From contig JABWDB010000011.1 of the NCBI GenBank assembly GCA_019614645.1, positions 2,219,501-2,283,500 on the forward strand: a stretch of 64,000 nucleotides of DNA. Reading direction: 5' to 3'. The position numbers and the translations under genes are program-made. This document shows, piece after piece, positions 1 through 12,960 of the stretch (position 1 is its first letter; every line of letters starts with the position of its first letter). A model generated the notes under the pieces. It was not told the origin of the DNA. It made no database searches and worked only from the letters and a program-made list of their open reading frames with translations. The stretch comes from Stratiolaelaps scimitus (Eukaryota; Arthropoda; Arachnida; Mesostigmata; Laelapidae).

Positions 1-2040
1 GATAGATAGGTACATAGATGATTGGTCGAATTGACGAGTGCGCGCAGGACGCTTGCTTTTTGACATAACCGCCAACATCCGGCCGTTGCTCGTCCAGCGT
101 TTCCAGCTCATCGTGGAAAGTTCGTCTAACCGAGCGACCAAAAGCAACCCACACCGAGTCCCTACGTGGAGCGTGTCCACGGCTCCGATCCAGTTCACGC
201 ACGTGAACTCTTTTTGGTAGGTGTCGCAGTCGTGAGCAGCTACCCTCCCCCTCAGGACTGTTCCCTCGCCTTGTAGTCAACGGAACAACAGCAGCAGCAG
301 CTGCTGCTGCTCACAGCGGACCTCGCCGCGAGCCACGGTCAACTGTGCGTGTGTGTTCGTGTGTGTACGGGGCCAGTTGAGAGCTGTGACTCGTCTCCGT
401 CCAGCGACGGATTGTTGGCTTGTAGTCAGCGCACTGCTCGTGGTCTAGTCAGGCAATCGGTGGCGGGCGATAACCCAGATGGTAGCACATGTGACGACTT
501 ACCGTTGGCACCAACTGAAACAGCCGCATCAACAGCTGCTCAGAGGAGACGCCGCCAACCAGTCGCCTTGTTCCCGACCCGTCGCCCTGGTCCTCCCTTG
601 TGTGCGCCGTTTCGGCTTCCCTGTCAGCTCTGTATTGGTGTATCCATCTATCTGTCGGCTCGTGAAGCCCGAATCGTCAAGCAGGGCCTGTCGCCGACGA
701 CAACAACGACGACAAGTACGACCGCAACGGAATGAAGAGTACAACTGTTGCCCCGGGCCGCCCAGCAACCACAGCTTCATATAATAACACTACGGGCGAC
801 GATTTCGCCCGTTTTGCTGTACGAGCTGACTAAGGACGGACGCGGTGGGCTTACCTGCTGCCTGTAGAGCGCGCCGGCAAAACGAAGTCTGCCCGTCAGC
901 CAGAACCCGCAGGCGGTGGCAACCAGCGATCTCAGCCAGTGATCTCGCTCTCTCCCTCGTGCTGCTGCTGCTGTTACCGCCGTTTCTGTTGTCTCTCGGC
1001 AACAACTGTGGCCTCCCCCTGCCAGCAGTATTGGCCCACTCTTGCGTTGCCCATCATCGCCTCCCTTCCAGGAGAGCATACGCTCGGACGTTGCTCATAC
1101 GGTACGCTACGACAACACGGAGAGTGAACCGTTATCGCTGCCGCTGACTTAACCAGGACCTGAGAGAGGGGGCAAGATCTGAGGCAGGCAACACGCTAGC
1201 GTGCTCTAACGCCAAGCGATCGGGTCAGTGTCTGCTGAGTTGTTTGTTGGTAGGCGTCCCTGGCTCTGAGCAAACTGCACACGCGCCGCGCGGCGAGGGC
1301 AAGCGGAAAGCACAGGGTGCTGAGATTCAGGCTGCGCCCATTCAGTCATTGTGTTTCGGCGTCGGCGGCTGGTTGCCTGACTCTTGCGTTGATAGTGAAT
1401 GGTAAAGGGGGTGTGCGCTGCTCGAACCGTTTCTAGGGTCCTGATTCTGTCCCAGGAACGCTGGCGGAGAGCAGGCCGGAGACGGTGGTGCTAATGGTGC
1501 TGATCGTGACAGTGTTGTTGATAAGTCGCTCACAACGAGAAGAAGGTGCTTGAGGAACAATAGCCTCCAGTGCTTGAGTCCTCCAGTGATGAGTCGCGCA
1601 TTACGTCCGTGAGCGACGAAGCGCGGCGTTAACGGGCGCACCGAGGACGGAAACAGCACCGGAGAAGGACGGGACCCCCAGGGAAGTGCGCTGCTCTGCT
1701 CGAGCAAATCAGATGAGCCAAAGCTGTGAACAGTATCTGGAGAGAATCGTCGCCAGAGACGCATACTAGCGCGCAAGCAAAAATCGACAGGATAAGGAGA
1801 AGACTTACACGAAGCGGACTTTCGGCTGGACGAGAGCTCGCTTGCGTACCGAGGAGAACTCGTCGACGAGGTCAGCAGCGGTAGGGACTTCGTGAAGCAC
1901 GAAGTGAGTGGATGAAGCAGGTGCCGGTGGCGAGTAGGTGGCACCATGGTGAACTCTGTCCCGGAACGGGCTGTGTGCTCCATGTCCAAGCACATCATAC
2001 GCAACGCAGGATCAGGATACCGGACGTACGTGTCTCGATA
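1..2040. other. GC-rich region, possible 5' exon or promoter, no gene called
   Basis: This stretch is clearly richer in G+C and CpG than the AT-rich DNA that follows from about 2.1 kb. It contains CAG/CTG runs, including a perfect palindrome of alternating AGC/GCT triplets near 287-310. Several ORFs overlap here on both strands, the longest on the minus strand at 1342-2004, but none shows a recognisable domain. A CpG-rich block upstream of a long gene fits an untranslated first exon or promoter, perhaps of the SLC1 gene at 12.8 kb. That link is inference only. Confidence 0.3.
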
Positions 2041-2117
2041 TACATACAGACAAACACAGATATCTATGAGCTAGACGAATGAGAATCCATTCCAGGTCAC
2101 CCATACACACAGTCTAA

Positions 2118-2119
<2 letters not shown>

Positions 2120-2184
<65 letters not shown>

Positions 2185-2227
2185 ATATATACATATACAC
2201 ATAATTATATATATATATATATATATA
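2120..2227. repeat. (AT)n microsatellite
   Basis: About 108 bases of nearly pure alternating TA, interrupted by a few ACA units. It marks the boundary between the GC-rich left end and AT-rich intergenic DNA. Confidence 0.95.
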
Positions 2228-3317
2228 AGCGCCTTGTATTTAACGTCATTTCGAAGAAACCGTAGCTACATGATCAAACGAATTCGCTAGGGGGCGCCAA
2301 AGTCATATTCACATAATAAATATCTTTATTAGGTATTGACACGCAATGGTGTCGGAACTAAATTCGGCGCACAGCTAGCAACGCCTATGTTTAGCCACCT
2401 TCGTCAGTCACTAAGTAACACTCATTCATATATTCAGTTCATTTTTCATTATCTTTATATAATTTTGTGGTTGGCGTTCCGTCGATGTTATTATATGTTG
2501 GCTTAGAGCCTGCCCCGATGTCTCGCAAGCTGGCAGGATTCACTTTTCTTCCACGGCAATATATTAAGTTCGACGGCAAACAGAACGTGTTCCTGTTTGA
2601 ATGGTCCAACGTCGAGGATCGTAACGCTGGTTTTTAAAACGCCGTCAGACTTAAACAAAATAAACAGCGTACATTTTTGAGTCGTTGCGTGAAGCATTTG
2701 CCTGCAGCGTAGCTAACCTGCAGTTCTCACGAAACGCGAAAAACCCTCGAACGGCCAACCACCTGCACAGTTATGATCGCCTCGCGAAGTCGGGCCACAT
2801 GAGCCTGAAGTTTCCGGCAGCAAAAATAAACAGGCCAGCACGCAATGCCAATCGAAATGCGACGGTGGCTCAACCATGGAGGTAGCCTCTTTTTCGTTGA
2901 TGGATGTCATGGACGCCTTGGCCTGGGAAACGTATAAATCTATGTTTAACTACAACAGCATTCAGTCTGATCGAATGCGTCGGTTCGGCAAACCGTATAT
3001 ATATATATATATACATTATCTATTAGTTGAAGTATATAGGTCACTCACTTGTTCTCGATCGACGGGGCAATCTCTCAATGAAGACCTGTTGGCTGCTTGC
3101 AGTTATGGACTGCTTTATTAAAGGAGCTGCAATTTCACAATGCTTAAGCTCTCTTAAGCTAAAGGTTAAGACCTGAGGCCTGTCAGATACGGGAACAGCT
3201 GAGGGTCAGTTCGAAAAACAATTATTTGTTATGGACTGGGCCTTCCTTTTTTAAAAATTGCATATTAATTTCATTAAATGTTATACATATCGACACTCTG
3301 TGTTTCGCTGGTTCATT

Positions 3318-3345
<28 letters not shown>
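3318..3345. repeat. (AT)n microsatellite
   Basis: Pure TA alternation of about 28 bases. Confidence 0.9.
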
Positions 3346-3348
<3 letters not shown>

Positions 3349-4000
3349 GTCGTGGGCTACCTCGCTCAGAGACGGATCAGTTACATTTGGTTGAAATCTT
3401 TCTACGCACTCAGATCGAATATTTGCCAATCGTCTTGATTGTGAACTATGTTGCTATGGAGTGTTTTCCGACGATTATCCGATCAGCTACAACAATTCGT
3501 CCCAAATGTCAACAATATCCCACTCTACTCAAGCCAAAACTCACAAACACACGTCAAATATGTTACATTTGATTAGCTGGTCGCGCAGACACCATTGAAC
3601 AGCACAAGCTCCACTGGGATAATCGGCTACATGTGCACACTTTCTTTTATATTCCATCAACCTCCGGATACTAATTAGGTGTCAACGGCCCATCCACTGA
3701 GATCGATGCGTATTTGACCAAAGACGAGTTTCTACGAGCAGGGAGAATTCGCCACGGAGGCTGGGTCGTCATTGTTATCGAATACAATGAGCCAACGAAA
3801 CTTCTGCCACCCGAATCATTTCCGGACGGCTATCAGCTGACTGGTAGTGATATGTAGTCTCAGCCACCGCGAACGTACGCGTCATCCTATGCTATACCAG
3901 CACGCAGCACATAATGCTTTAATAGGCTGCAACAGCGTTTATACACATAATAATGATATTAAAGTGCCACTAAGCATAAAAATATTATTAATTAAAATAT

Positions 4001-4043
4001 CAATAATAATAATATAATAATAATAATAATAATAATAATAGTA
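4001..4043. repeat. (TAA)n microsatellite
   Basis: Tandem AAT/TAA triplets over about 40 bases, slightly interrupted. Confidence 0.9.
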
Positions 4044-5338
4044 GCGAATACCCACCATAACAATAAGTTCAGTACGGTTGTTTGAGATCTGTCGATGATG
4101 TCGATGAGAGGATAAAGAATATATCTCCCCTAACAGTTGGTTGGGCTCGATCCGAAGTAAGATATTTGGACGGTGATATTTCTGAACGAAAGGGTACTGA
4201 GGATATTTTGTCGGCCCCGAAGAGATATTCGATAGCAAACATTATCTGTGCGGATGTCGATTGTTCTCTACGGGGGAACACACAGGTCGGAAACAAAAAA
4301 TTGGACCCCATTAGAACTTCTGATGAAGGTCCATTACGCGTGTGTGCTAGGGGTAGCTGCATCACGTATGGTGGAGGGTCCATCAGCTTGCTGGAGCAAT
4401 CACGCGTACGATAACAAAAATAACAGGTCGGTAAGTATCTAGGAGGTTCATATTGATTCGTAATTAGCTGTGTGCCAATTAAACATTGCCCTCGTCCCGT
4501 CGTCAGCTCATCGCGTGCCCCACTCCCAGGATCAGCAGTGCCACGTACAATATATCGCAAGCCTATCGAAGCTAACGAACCATGAAGTAACTATGGGGAC
4601 CCTGCGCAACGAACTAGTCATGTACTCGACGATATGGTGAAATCTCAAAATGCCAATAACGCACCCTGCGATCTCGAGTGGCCAGTTGGCCAGTCAGGTT
4701 GGCTGCAAGCAGAGTCCAATCTTCGTGTGCGTGTCGATTGGCCCCGTCAAGGTCTCGATCTCTCCGTATGTGTGCCTGTGTACGACTTGTCTATCACCAG
4801 GACACCCTCGACTTTGGGGATAGGGGGGGGGGGAGGGGGTATTTACCAGGGACGATCATCTTCACGTCGCGGGTAAAATCGGCCCCCCGACAACATATTG
4901 TATTTTGGGGCATAAGAAGTTACCAGACTAAAGTGCACAGCGTTGACCACACTCCCATGTGACGTATATATTTGCATTGTGTACGTGCCTCTATGCCGTT
5001 GACGTCTGAGAGACTCTACATCAAGTAATCGATGGCCAGTGAGCTGTTTGATATATGTATATATTTGGCTTTTGTGATGGAGGGCCGTCCATAGTCCTTT
5101 CATGCTGCCTACACTAGCTGCACGGGAACGCTCTATTGTGACTTCTAATGAGGGCTGCTCACGAATGAGGACAGAATAAGGGCAGCCACTCATTGAAACG
5201 TGGCCCAAAGAACATCAGCTGCAAGATAAAGAAGAACAACCCATGTTTAACTTTTTTTTTTTCATAAAAGGAAGGAAATGTGTGTAAACGTAATTCCAAT
5301 CGATGATGTCATTTTGTGTATAGTAGGTTAAAGGGAAG

Positions 5339-5380
5339 GTTATTATTATTATTATTATTGTTGTTATTATTATTATTATG
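5339..5380. repeat. (TTA)n microsatellite
   Basis: Tandem ATT triplets with two GTT interruptions. Confidence 0.9.
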
Positions 5381-5628
5381 CCTAAGGCACATACCGCTCT
5401 TCTATAGGACTTGAGCAAGAAAATAGAGAGAACGAACAGATGAGATCCCCAGAAAGGTCCCACCTGATACGTCAAGAAAGATATTATCATACGAAATGAG
5501 TATGCTCCGCCAGGCTCCCTTTGGTCTCGCCAGATATAGCGCGTAGGACCACTGGCCCTCGCGCGTAGGACCACTGGCCTAGCCAAAATGCCAGATAATA
5601 TAGTACTACTCATTACTTGTTGTTGCAG

Positions 5629-5938
5629 GAGGATAAAGGCTGCTAAAGCACTGGGGACACGCAAGCTTGACCGCGTCATATCAGACGATGTCCTGATACC
5701 ACCTGGACTCGTTCTAGCGACGAAACCCCCCAGAATAGTCGAACGAGTCGACGTAGAAGCCATGCCCAATCTTTCGATGCCCACGAAGTCGACGAAGACT
5801 ACAATCACTAGTCACTTCGAATCGTCTGTTTTACGATGCCCTGCGAACTGGTATTATACAGAGAAAGGGCAGCCTTTGAAATATGGATCGGCGCCGAACC
5901 GCCGACCAACGAGCTTGAGCTCAATATTTCGACAGTAA
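5629..5938 (+). CDS. Possible terminal coding exon, unknown protein
   Basis: A pyrimidine-rich splice-acceptor-like stretch ending TTGTTGTTGCAG at 5628 is followed by an open frame to a stop at 5938. The encoded peptide has mixed composition (for example RKLDRVISDDVLIPPG and KPPRIVERVDVEA) and looks more protein-like than most random ORFs nearby. I recognise no domain and cannot find the preceding exon. The opposite strand is also open (5215-5808), so this may be chance. Confidence 0.2.
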
Positions 5939-7122
5939 TAACCATTGACCCTTGGCAAAGCTTTTCCACCTGAAGGAAAATTTCGGGGCCAATGTTCGCG
6001 TTACAATTGATCGAGACTGTTCGAACGCACTGGCAGTAGTCGGGCTGCATACGCGACGCGGTCTCGAACCGAGGTGACGACCTCGAAGAGGTTCCTCCCT
6101 GTTATCTTCTATAGAGCGATGGCTGAACTCAGAGATGATGTCCTCTAGGTGAATAGGTGTCTCCTGCGGCGCGGTTCACCCCGGACACAGGCGAGTGGAT
6201 GGGCGTCCTGTAGGCACCGAGCGGTTTGTACGCGGTTTTCCTCAATGTGTACACCTCTACCGAGGCGACTAATTGTCAGGGTAGTCAGAGCAGTCTTCGT
6301 TGATATGACATTGCCTCAGATATGGCGGGCGGGCGGGCCTTCCGTCGTTAATTTACGAGAGGTGCTTGGTAACGCCCTTCGTTGCTGGGCTAGCCGGTGT
6401 GGAAGAAGCATACCATTCGGATTTCACATAAACATTTCGGGCGACACCGCTCACAGCTACCTTGAGTATATGAGTGCATTGAGTCTGGTGCAAATCATAT
6501 AGGCTTGGGCAACGGGCGTATACGGAGGAAGGCTTGCCTGTGACGTTTCCAGGACTTAAACCAAATATATAATATATATATATATATTTTTTTTTATATA
6601 TATGTATATATATATATATGGAGAAAGGGAGAGAGAGAGAGGACTTAATTATTGATGAAACAACCTAATAACCATGACAATTGGTTAATAGCAAATAATT
6701 AACAACGTAAATCATAGTTAAAAAATGCGTTAAAAAAAGATGAAATAATCCAATTATCAAAAACGAAACGCTTCATCGGACACTGTCTTAAAGTTGATAA
6801 AAATAATCGGGAAATTTCTTTGAAAAAAATTTGTTGAAAAGCTTAGTTGTCATGTTGTGTGTAACCTTAGCTAACTCTAGGCGTGTCTCTTGGGGGTAAT
6901 CGGACCCATAAAAACCACCCTTTTCAAGGTTAAGGTTCTGGGGCGACATTGTACCACAAAGAAAAGCTTTTCGTGACGTCTGTGCTTTTCGTGACGTCTA
7001 TTCAGATCCTAAGCCTAAAGGGCCAACAAAAGGAATTGGCACTTCGCGTGCCGTTTGAATGTTAACCTAGCAGACACACCTATTACGATCCAGAAAGTAA
7101 TCCAGCCCTTTTATATATATAT

Positions 7123-7153
<31 letters not shown>

Positions 7154-8921
7154 TCTAGGTTCGTCAGCTTATCCTAGCTATTATCTTAGAGACATTATCC
7201 TCGGACGAGAATATCTCAGCCATTTCCTGCACTCGGTTCTTCGAGACAAAATAAATGAACGGGCATAAGGCGAACGTTACGGGGATGGCCACACTGTCAG
7301 CCGCGGTGCTTTACGATCTTCGTGACCAACTAACCTTGTAACCTTGACATTAGTATACGCAAGGCTGGAAACCGATCTCTAGACGAACAATTGCAGGACG
7401 CAATTTGGCCGAATCCCTCGAAAATGCTCCCTCGATGTGGGTGGCAGCCGCAACGCCTTTCTTCCTTAAGGCCATTTGCCAGTGTTCGATATTCGGCTCT
7501 CGCCGTGCAACATTTTCAATAGGCCATAGCGTCGCAACCTGCGAAACCCAGTCGTTAGAGTTTGGCCAGAGGCAGACGAGAGCGTTGGAAGGTGTACGCC
7601 CGCAACGCTTGTTAGGGGAGCACGTCGGCCAGCTGTGACGCTTTTGGGGTCTCTTTGCTGACGAAGACTAGAGTCAGCCGGGTTCATAGGCTTTCATGCT
7701 TCATAACAAGAAATACACGCGGGCCGACAATAACAATAATAATAATAAGAACAGTAATAATAATGTTTACAATGTTTCTCATATCTTAGAATTATGGGCG
7801 AATCATCACATCCCCGAGAGGCTTGCTTCGCACGAAAACCACCAGTCGCTATATCAAATAACCAGTATGGTTGGTTGGCGCGCATACCAGTACAAACAAT
7901 ATAACCAGCAGCTTCCGGACTCAAGCGGGTTATTTTGAGCCGGCTGCTCGCTCACTGACACACGTAATCGAGACTTGAAAAAAAAGGAGGGCAGAATAGC
8001 TTACCACCATCTTGCCCAACATATATCCCATCAGGTCGGTTTGGTCAACGATCTAGCAGGTTAAGCGTAAGCTATGTCAAGACGAGCAGATATGTCGACC
8101 GACTTCTCCGGAATGGTTCCGCGTCCGGTGAATGTTTACAACAGCTTTAGCAAAGCCAGCAAAGCATCGCAGTATGAGCAGCAGCAACTCGTGATGCGAT
8201 TTATGGACTACGTAGTACCTACCCCTCGTCATTGAGACGTACAGTGTAACTGCTCTCGAAAGTTGTTGCCGTGCACGGTCTTCGAGAGATCGACTTACAG
8301 ATGAGTTGTAAAGATCGAACGAACTCAGGCGGCCCTTTGATGTTGGGAGGCTGAACAGCCGTATATCGACGTCTGTATTGGCAAAGCTACGGCTCACAGA
8401 GTAATTCAGCTCAGAATCCGAATTCTAAATTTCACGTGACAGCTTTTCCTAAAAGCGTTGTATATATATATATACATACATCTTTCGCTAGGCTGGTAGA
8501 TTAGTAGTATGTACTGCATCCGTATATCCATACGTGGCGTCAGCATGCGTGTATACTGCACATAGGCAGACATTATAACTCGGGCCGACATGATCCGTGA
8601 CCATGCGTGGTTAATTGCAAGAGGGCAAATGGACATCAATTTCCTATGGGTTGAATAGCAGGCACACCCCTGCCGAACTGCGTGACACCATACGGAGTCG
8701 CATGAAATCAATCTCTCGAAATGTGTTGACGCGGGTCAACGACGAAGCTGAGAGCTCGCAAAGTTCTTCAATACGCAGCTGTCGGTTCGAACGCCTCCAC
8801 ACATGTTGCATGTAGTTGAATATCGAGTCGAAGTCATTCAACTTGACCCGTACAATATTTCACTTAATGTAAACCTATCAATGATGGACAGTATTTCTGT
8901 CTGCGGAATACAGGGAATGCA

Positions 8922-8928
8922 TCCGAGA

Positions 8929-8987
<59 letters not shown>

Positions 8988-8997
8988 GCATCTCGGA
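8922..8997. repeat. Long AT-cored inverted repeat (hairpin)
   Basis: TCCGAGATGCATATAT at 8922 onward is matched exactly in inverted orientation by the sequence ending at 8997. The arms are perfect for about 25 bases and surround an (AT)n core. The non-AT part of each arm (TCCGAGATGCA) shows this is more than a simple microsatellite. Confidence 0.85.
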
Positions 8998-9604
8998 CTC
9001 GTAGACACTCGACGGTATTATATAACACGATTTTCGGCCAAGCCTATGGGCGGGGAGGTACTCCCAAATATGGCGTTCGGGGACTGATTTGATAAACTGT
9101 AGGAATTTTGCCGAATCACCGAGTGACTTACGCGACAGATGGCGTTTACACCCTAGCGATTTTAATCACCAACAGCTTCTCATTGTCATTACAAAAGCAA
9201 CCGTCTCGTCGAAAGTCAACGGTCGCAACGCTGAAGACCGCTATTTAATCCATAAGCTCTAATGCGCGTGATCGACGTACAATACGTGGATGGCATATTG
9301 GTTGTGCGAACAGGCAGTCGCGAACAACGCTGCTTCGTCAAGCATGTTAGCGTTCAGTGGCGACAGCACCGTTATTGTCGAGGGCCTTACTGGAAAACAT
9401 TGCAGCCCCAAGATGTGAACGTGTTAGCTATTTCCTGCTACACAGTTAAGGTCTCGAGACAAAAGCATTGCTCGCGAGAGCCGAACGCGGTGACGACAAA
9501 CAACACTATCATACGCAGAGTCGCTAGATGAGATTGTGCTTGAGCCTTACATATATATATATATATGTATATGTATATGTGTTTACGGCGTACAGCAGCT
9601 CGGC

Positions 9605-9659
9605 GTCTATTGTGAGTGCACAGTTTACAGTCAGCGTAAACTGTGCACTCACCATAGAC
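9605..9659. repeat. 24-bp stem, 7-nt loop hairpin
   Basis: Arms at 9605-9628 and 9636-9659 are inverse complements with one mismatch in 24, and enclose the loop AGTCAGC. The arms are mixed sequence (they include GTGAGTGCACAGTTTAC), not microsatellite, and sit about 30 bases after an (AT)n tract. The origin could be a foldback element or a small-RNA precursor. No expression evidence is visible. Confidence 0.85.
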
Positions 9660-11963
9660 ACCTCCTCGTTTAGCACAGACGGGTGTGGTGGTGGCCGTTG
9701 TGGTGATGTCGCCTCCGTGAAAGATTCCGATTGAGGAAATTGGAACACTGGAAACTTTCTGCTGCCATGCTGCGGCGCTTGAATGCGCTCGAGCCAAACC
9801 CTTTCGTCTGGATATCATCGACCAGCATGCATGTATCTTCTCCATGGACACGGCTCGTAATGGCATGTAACAATCTCGTGTTACAGCTCCCCGCGTTGTG
9901 TGCAGCTGGCGTCATATAACAGCTACCGCAGCGGTCGCAACGGCAACAAGCTGTTTGAAGTTTGATCGCGGTCTGACGATCGAGCAAGCGGCAACACTCT
10001 ACCTAGCTAGACGACACATGGAAGCTCACACAGACGGAAGGAACGTATAGTGGAGAAGGGCGATGGTTGTCGCTCGTGAGCAGTCCACAACGGGGTGGGA
10101 ATGCATTGAGCGAGTGAACTGCGAATAGTTCTTGGGGCATTAAATATGCGCTCCTGATACACGAGAGGGATTCTGTTAACTGAATAGTAAATACAATGTG
10201 TAACATATATATATACAAGGCCATATCGTGTATGTATCATATACATGACAGATAATAATATATCAAATGCTAGAAGTATTTATTGTTGTTGTTAATGTCC
10301 CATTGGGATTTACTTCCTTAGTCCTCTCGACCTCTGTGCGGCCTCCGCTCAATTCGCCTTGCCTGCTAAAGCCATCGAAGATTCCTCATAACATATAAGC
10401 AGCTTGTGTTGGTAGCTGTGATATATAGATACAGGTGCCTCATGAAAGGGTTGGTCACGGCGAAGCCTGAGGAAAGACTGAGAGAGACCAAGACAACGTG
10501 GGGTTGAGACCTGTGTACTGTTCGTCACTTCATACGGTCTAATCTAATACAATGAATAATACAGCCAGTCGGTCTAGCTGATGCCTGTCTGCTGGCAAAG
10601 CAAGCGACAATCGTGTGGTCCGGCCGGCCCGACGGCTTCCCAGGTCGTTTCGCTGCAAGCCGCCAGGTTCTGATAGCGGCCAGTTCAGCCGGATCAGAGA
10701 TCGGACGAAAACGGGTGCACACTCTGCTTCAGACTCGGGTGCCACCAGCGACGAGATCGAGTCATATCCTCATGCCCCAGGCGACCCACCTGCGCTAAAT
10801 GCTCTGGCCGACCGTGGCAATATTCCACACGACAAGCCGTAACCCAACACGAGTCAGCCGAGGTACAACCCTAGACTAAACATCTACACCGACCAACCTG
10901 TGTATAATCACCATCATCATAGCCAGCTGGATAAGCAACAATGTCATTGGCTCTTCCACCACCACCCGAAACAACAATGATCAGAAAAAGGTGGAATTCG
11001 AAGACAAGTTGAAGATGGCCAGTTTATGTTATTACTATTATTGTCATTATTATTGATAATTGACGTTAACATGTATACAGTTAACCTATTGTGCATATTA
11101 TCAATGAGATAGACTAGCTTGTTCTGCAGTGACGCGTTAACGTACGCACACACACACATCATCTAGTGCTTTGTGCTCGGGCGGCTCGAGTCCCTATTAC
11201 TAGACAAATATAAGAATTATATCGAATTTTTCGGCACATTCGATCTGTGTGCGTATATAATGCGCATACATTTCTATATGCACATATAGTATCGGGTGCA
11301 TACATTAGGTTGAGGTTCACACATTAGGTCTAGCGATTCCGATCAAAAAATCACAACAGTTATTAACGATTTGCGTTGCATTTTTATGGTTTGCTAAACT
11401 TGAGAAAGTTTACATAATACCCTGGCCGCCTTTTCAATGTATTTACAAGCATATGTCGAGGGGGTTTTGCACGATTTGCTTAATCTTCATAAATCACCAG
11501 TGAGACATTTCTGGAGCCGTTAGACATAAGCATGTTCTTCTGTGTGGCTGCGCAGCTGAAACTTGTGAACTATCGCCTTGAGTTCTGCTGTGACTGTTAC
11601 AGTGTTGCATGACTCAAAAATTCGTCATCGAGGTCCCCTCTCGGGCAAAGTTCCTATCAGAACTATCATCAACAACAACAGAGGTTATTTCAATCCTCTC
11701 CGAAATGAAGTCGAGCCTGAGCTTACAGCGGGTCATGACAGTTTCGAGACGAGCTCATTTGAGAACTTCGAAACAGATGTGATAATCAACACGTTGTGAT
11801 CGAGAGACCTCTGTCAGTACGACTGAGACTGCTACGCGAGAGGCAATTCCCATAGAGAGGTATGCGTACATCTGTATTGTGCCCTGTGATTTAAGCTTGT
11901 ATCATCTGATTAGCATTATTGGTATTAATTTCGTTTCTCCTAAATAGGAAGCTGCTGAATGAA

Positions 11964-12153
11964 AATTGTATACTTATTTTTATAGGAGGAAATTTTCTTT
12001 AAACGCCACTAGAGACACTCCAATCTTTATAAAAATGGGCCGATCCAGTGCCGGGGGATTGGCGTGGATGACAAAACGCCTCTGCCTGGTAAAACCACCA
12101 TCCTCTGCTCAGAGTCGATCTCGTCTCCAGAGTCGGCATGATAATTGTATACT
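11964..12153 (-). mobile_element. SINE-like element copy 1 with 11-bp target duplication
   Basis: The body at 11975-12142 matches the elements at 15431-15645, 42395-42574 and 46998-47177. It is flanked by the direct repeat AATTGTATACT at 11964-11974 and 12143-12153, as expected of a target-site duplication. In the sense (minus) orientation it ends in a degraded A-rich tail, seen here as TATTTTT. Shared internal blocks include GGAAATTTTCTT, CGATCCAGTGC and GATGACAAAACGCCTCTGCC. It has no coding capacity, so it is a non-autonomous retroposon candidate. Confidence 0.8.
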
Positions 12154-12273
12154 GTGATATATTTTGGTGTTCCTTCCATAATGTATATACCTCAATCAGT
12201 GATGTTAGAAATTGGTCAGAACTTTGTGATACTCTTTTATCCTATTTTTTTAAAACGAAAACTTTAGCGTTAA

Positions 12274-12299
12274 CTATATATATATATATATATATATAT
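12274..12299. repeat. (AT)n microsatellite
   Basis: Pure TA alternation of about 26 bases. Confidence 0.9.
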
Positions 12300-12556
12300 T
12301 GATTGACTGGTCATCCAACGTGGCCTATTGCACTGACCGTGAAATGAACAAATGTAGATGTTCAAACATGATGGCTGCTTACCGCTTTATGCAACGGCGT
12401 CACCGCCAGATATGGTGATAGTCTCAACCTATGCTTTATGGTGATCTAGGTTAGAGCCTCTCGGATCAGATACGGGGCACAGACATGTCTTCGTACAGCG
12501 GTTACATACTGTGACCTTTCTGGGAATGTGATTAATAGTCGCGTCGACAAAGATTA

Positions 12557-12558
12557 CG

Positions 12559-12587
<29 letters not shown>
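12557..12587. repeat. (AT)n microsatellite
   Basis: Pure AT alternation shortly upstream of the first recognised SLC1 exon. Confidence 0.9.
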
Positions 12588-12591
<4 letters not shown>

Positions 12592-12790
12592 AGTCGCACG
12601 TGCCGAAGAAGCCGTTCTGGTGAGACGCTCGTACGGCTGCCGAAGTAGACTGGTAAACGGACTTCTATTGATATTGTTGTTACTCGATCGGTTGCGAACT
12701 GTTGTTGTAGTGTATTTCTCTCTAAAATGGCCGCTGCTATTGTGAACGAATTGCAGGCACCAGGCGGACGCGGCCTCTAGCGACTCGGAG

Positions 12791-12860
12791 ATGTCAACAA
12801 TTGTCACCATGATAACTACGGTGATTCGGAAGAATTTCTTTCTCGTCGCCACCGTGCTCG
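12791..12860 (+). CDS. SLC1 gene, coding exon 1
   Basis: Encodes residues 1-23, starting [15 protein letters not shown] and entering membrane segment 1. It ends at a GTAAGT donor, leaving one base of the next codon. The frame stays open upstream (HQADAASSDSE) to TTGCAG at 12751-12756, so this could be an internal exon with the true start further upstream. Confidence 0.75.
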
Positions 12861-12895
12861 GTAAGTTTACACACCCACTAACTAACAACACATGA

Positions 12896-12960
<65 letters not shown>

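Larger units (their letters stand above)
2228..12750. other. Gene-poor region upstream of the SLC1 gene
   Basis: No ORF here has a recognisable domain. The stretch holds microsatellites ((AT)n near 3318, 6570, 7110, 8931, 9550 and 12274; (TAA)n near 4004, 5341 and 7728), hairpins at 8922-8997 and 9605-9659, and one SINE-like copy at 11975-12142. A short phrase at 3163-3215 is repeated at 13400-13445. One possible terminal exon (5629-5938) is listed separately. Confidence 0.6.

Noticed and set aside
1342..2004. 220-codon ORF on the minus strand in the GC-rich left end
   Set aside because: No domain, a low-complexity Ser/Pro/Leu composition, and several other long ORFs in the same GC-rich DNA, as expected where stop codons are rare.
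5215..5808. 197-codon minus-strand ORF
   Set aside because: Runs through a (TTA)n microsatellite read as poly-Ile and has no domain. The opposite strand offers a somewhat better, but still weak, candidate exon.
10615..10842. 75-codon plus-strand ORF with a hydrophilic end
   Set aside because: GC-rich patch with several competing frames; no splice context or domain could be found.
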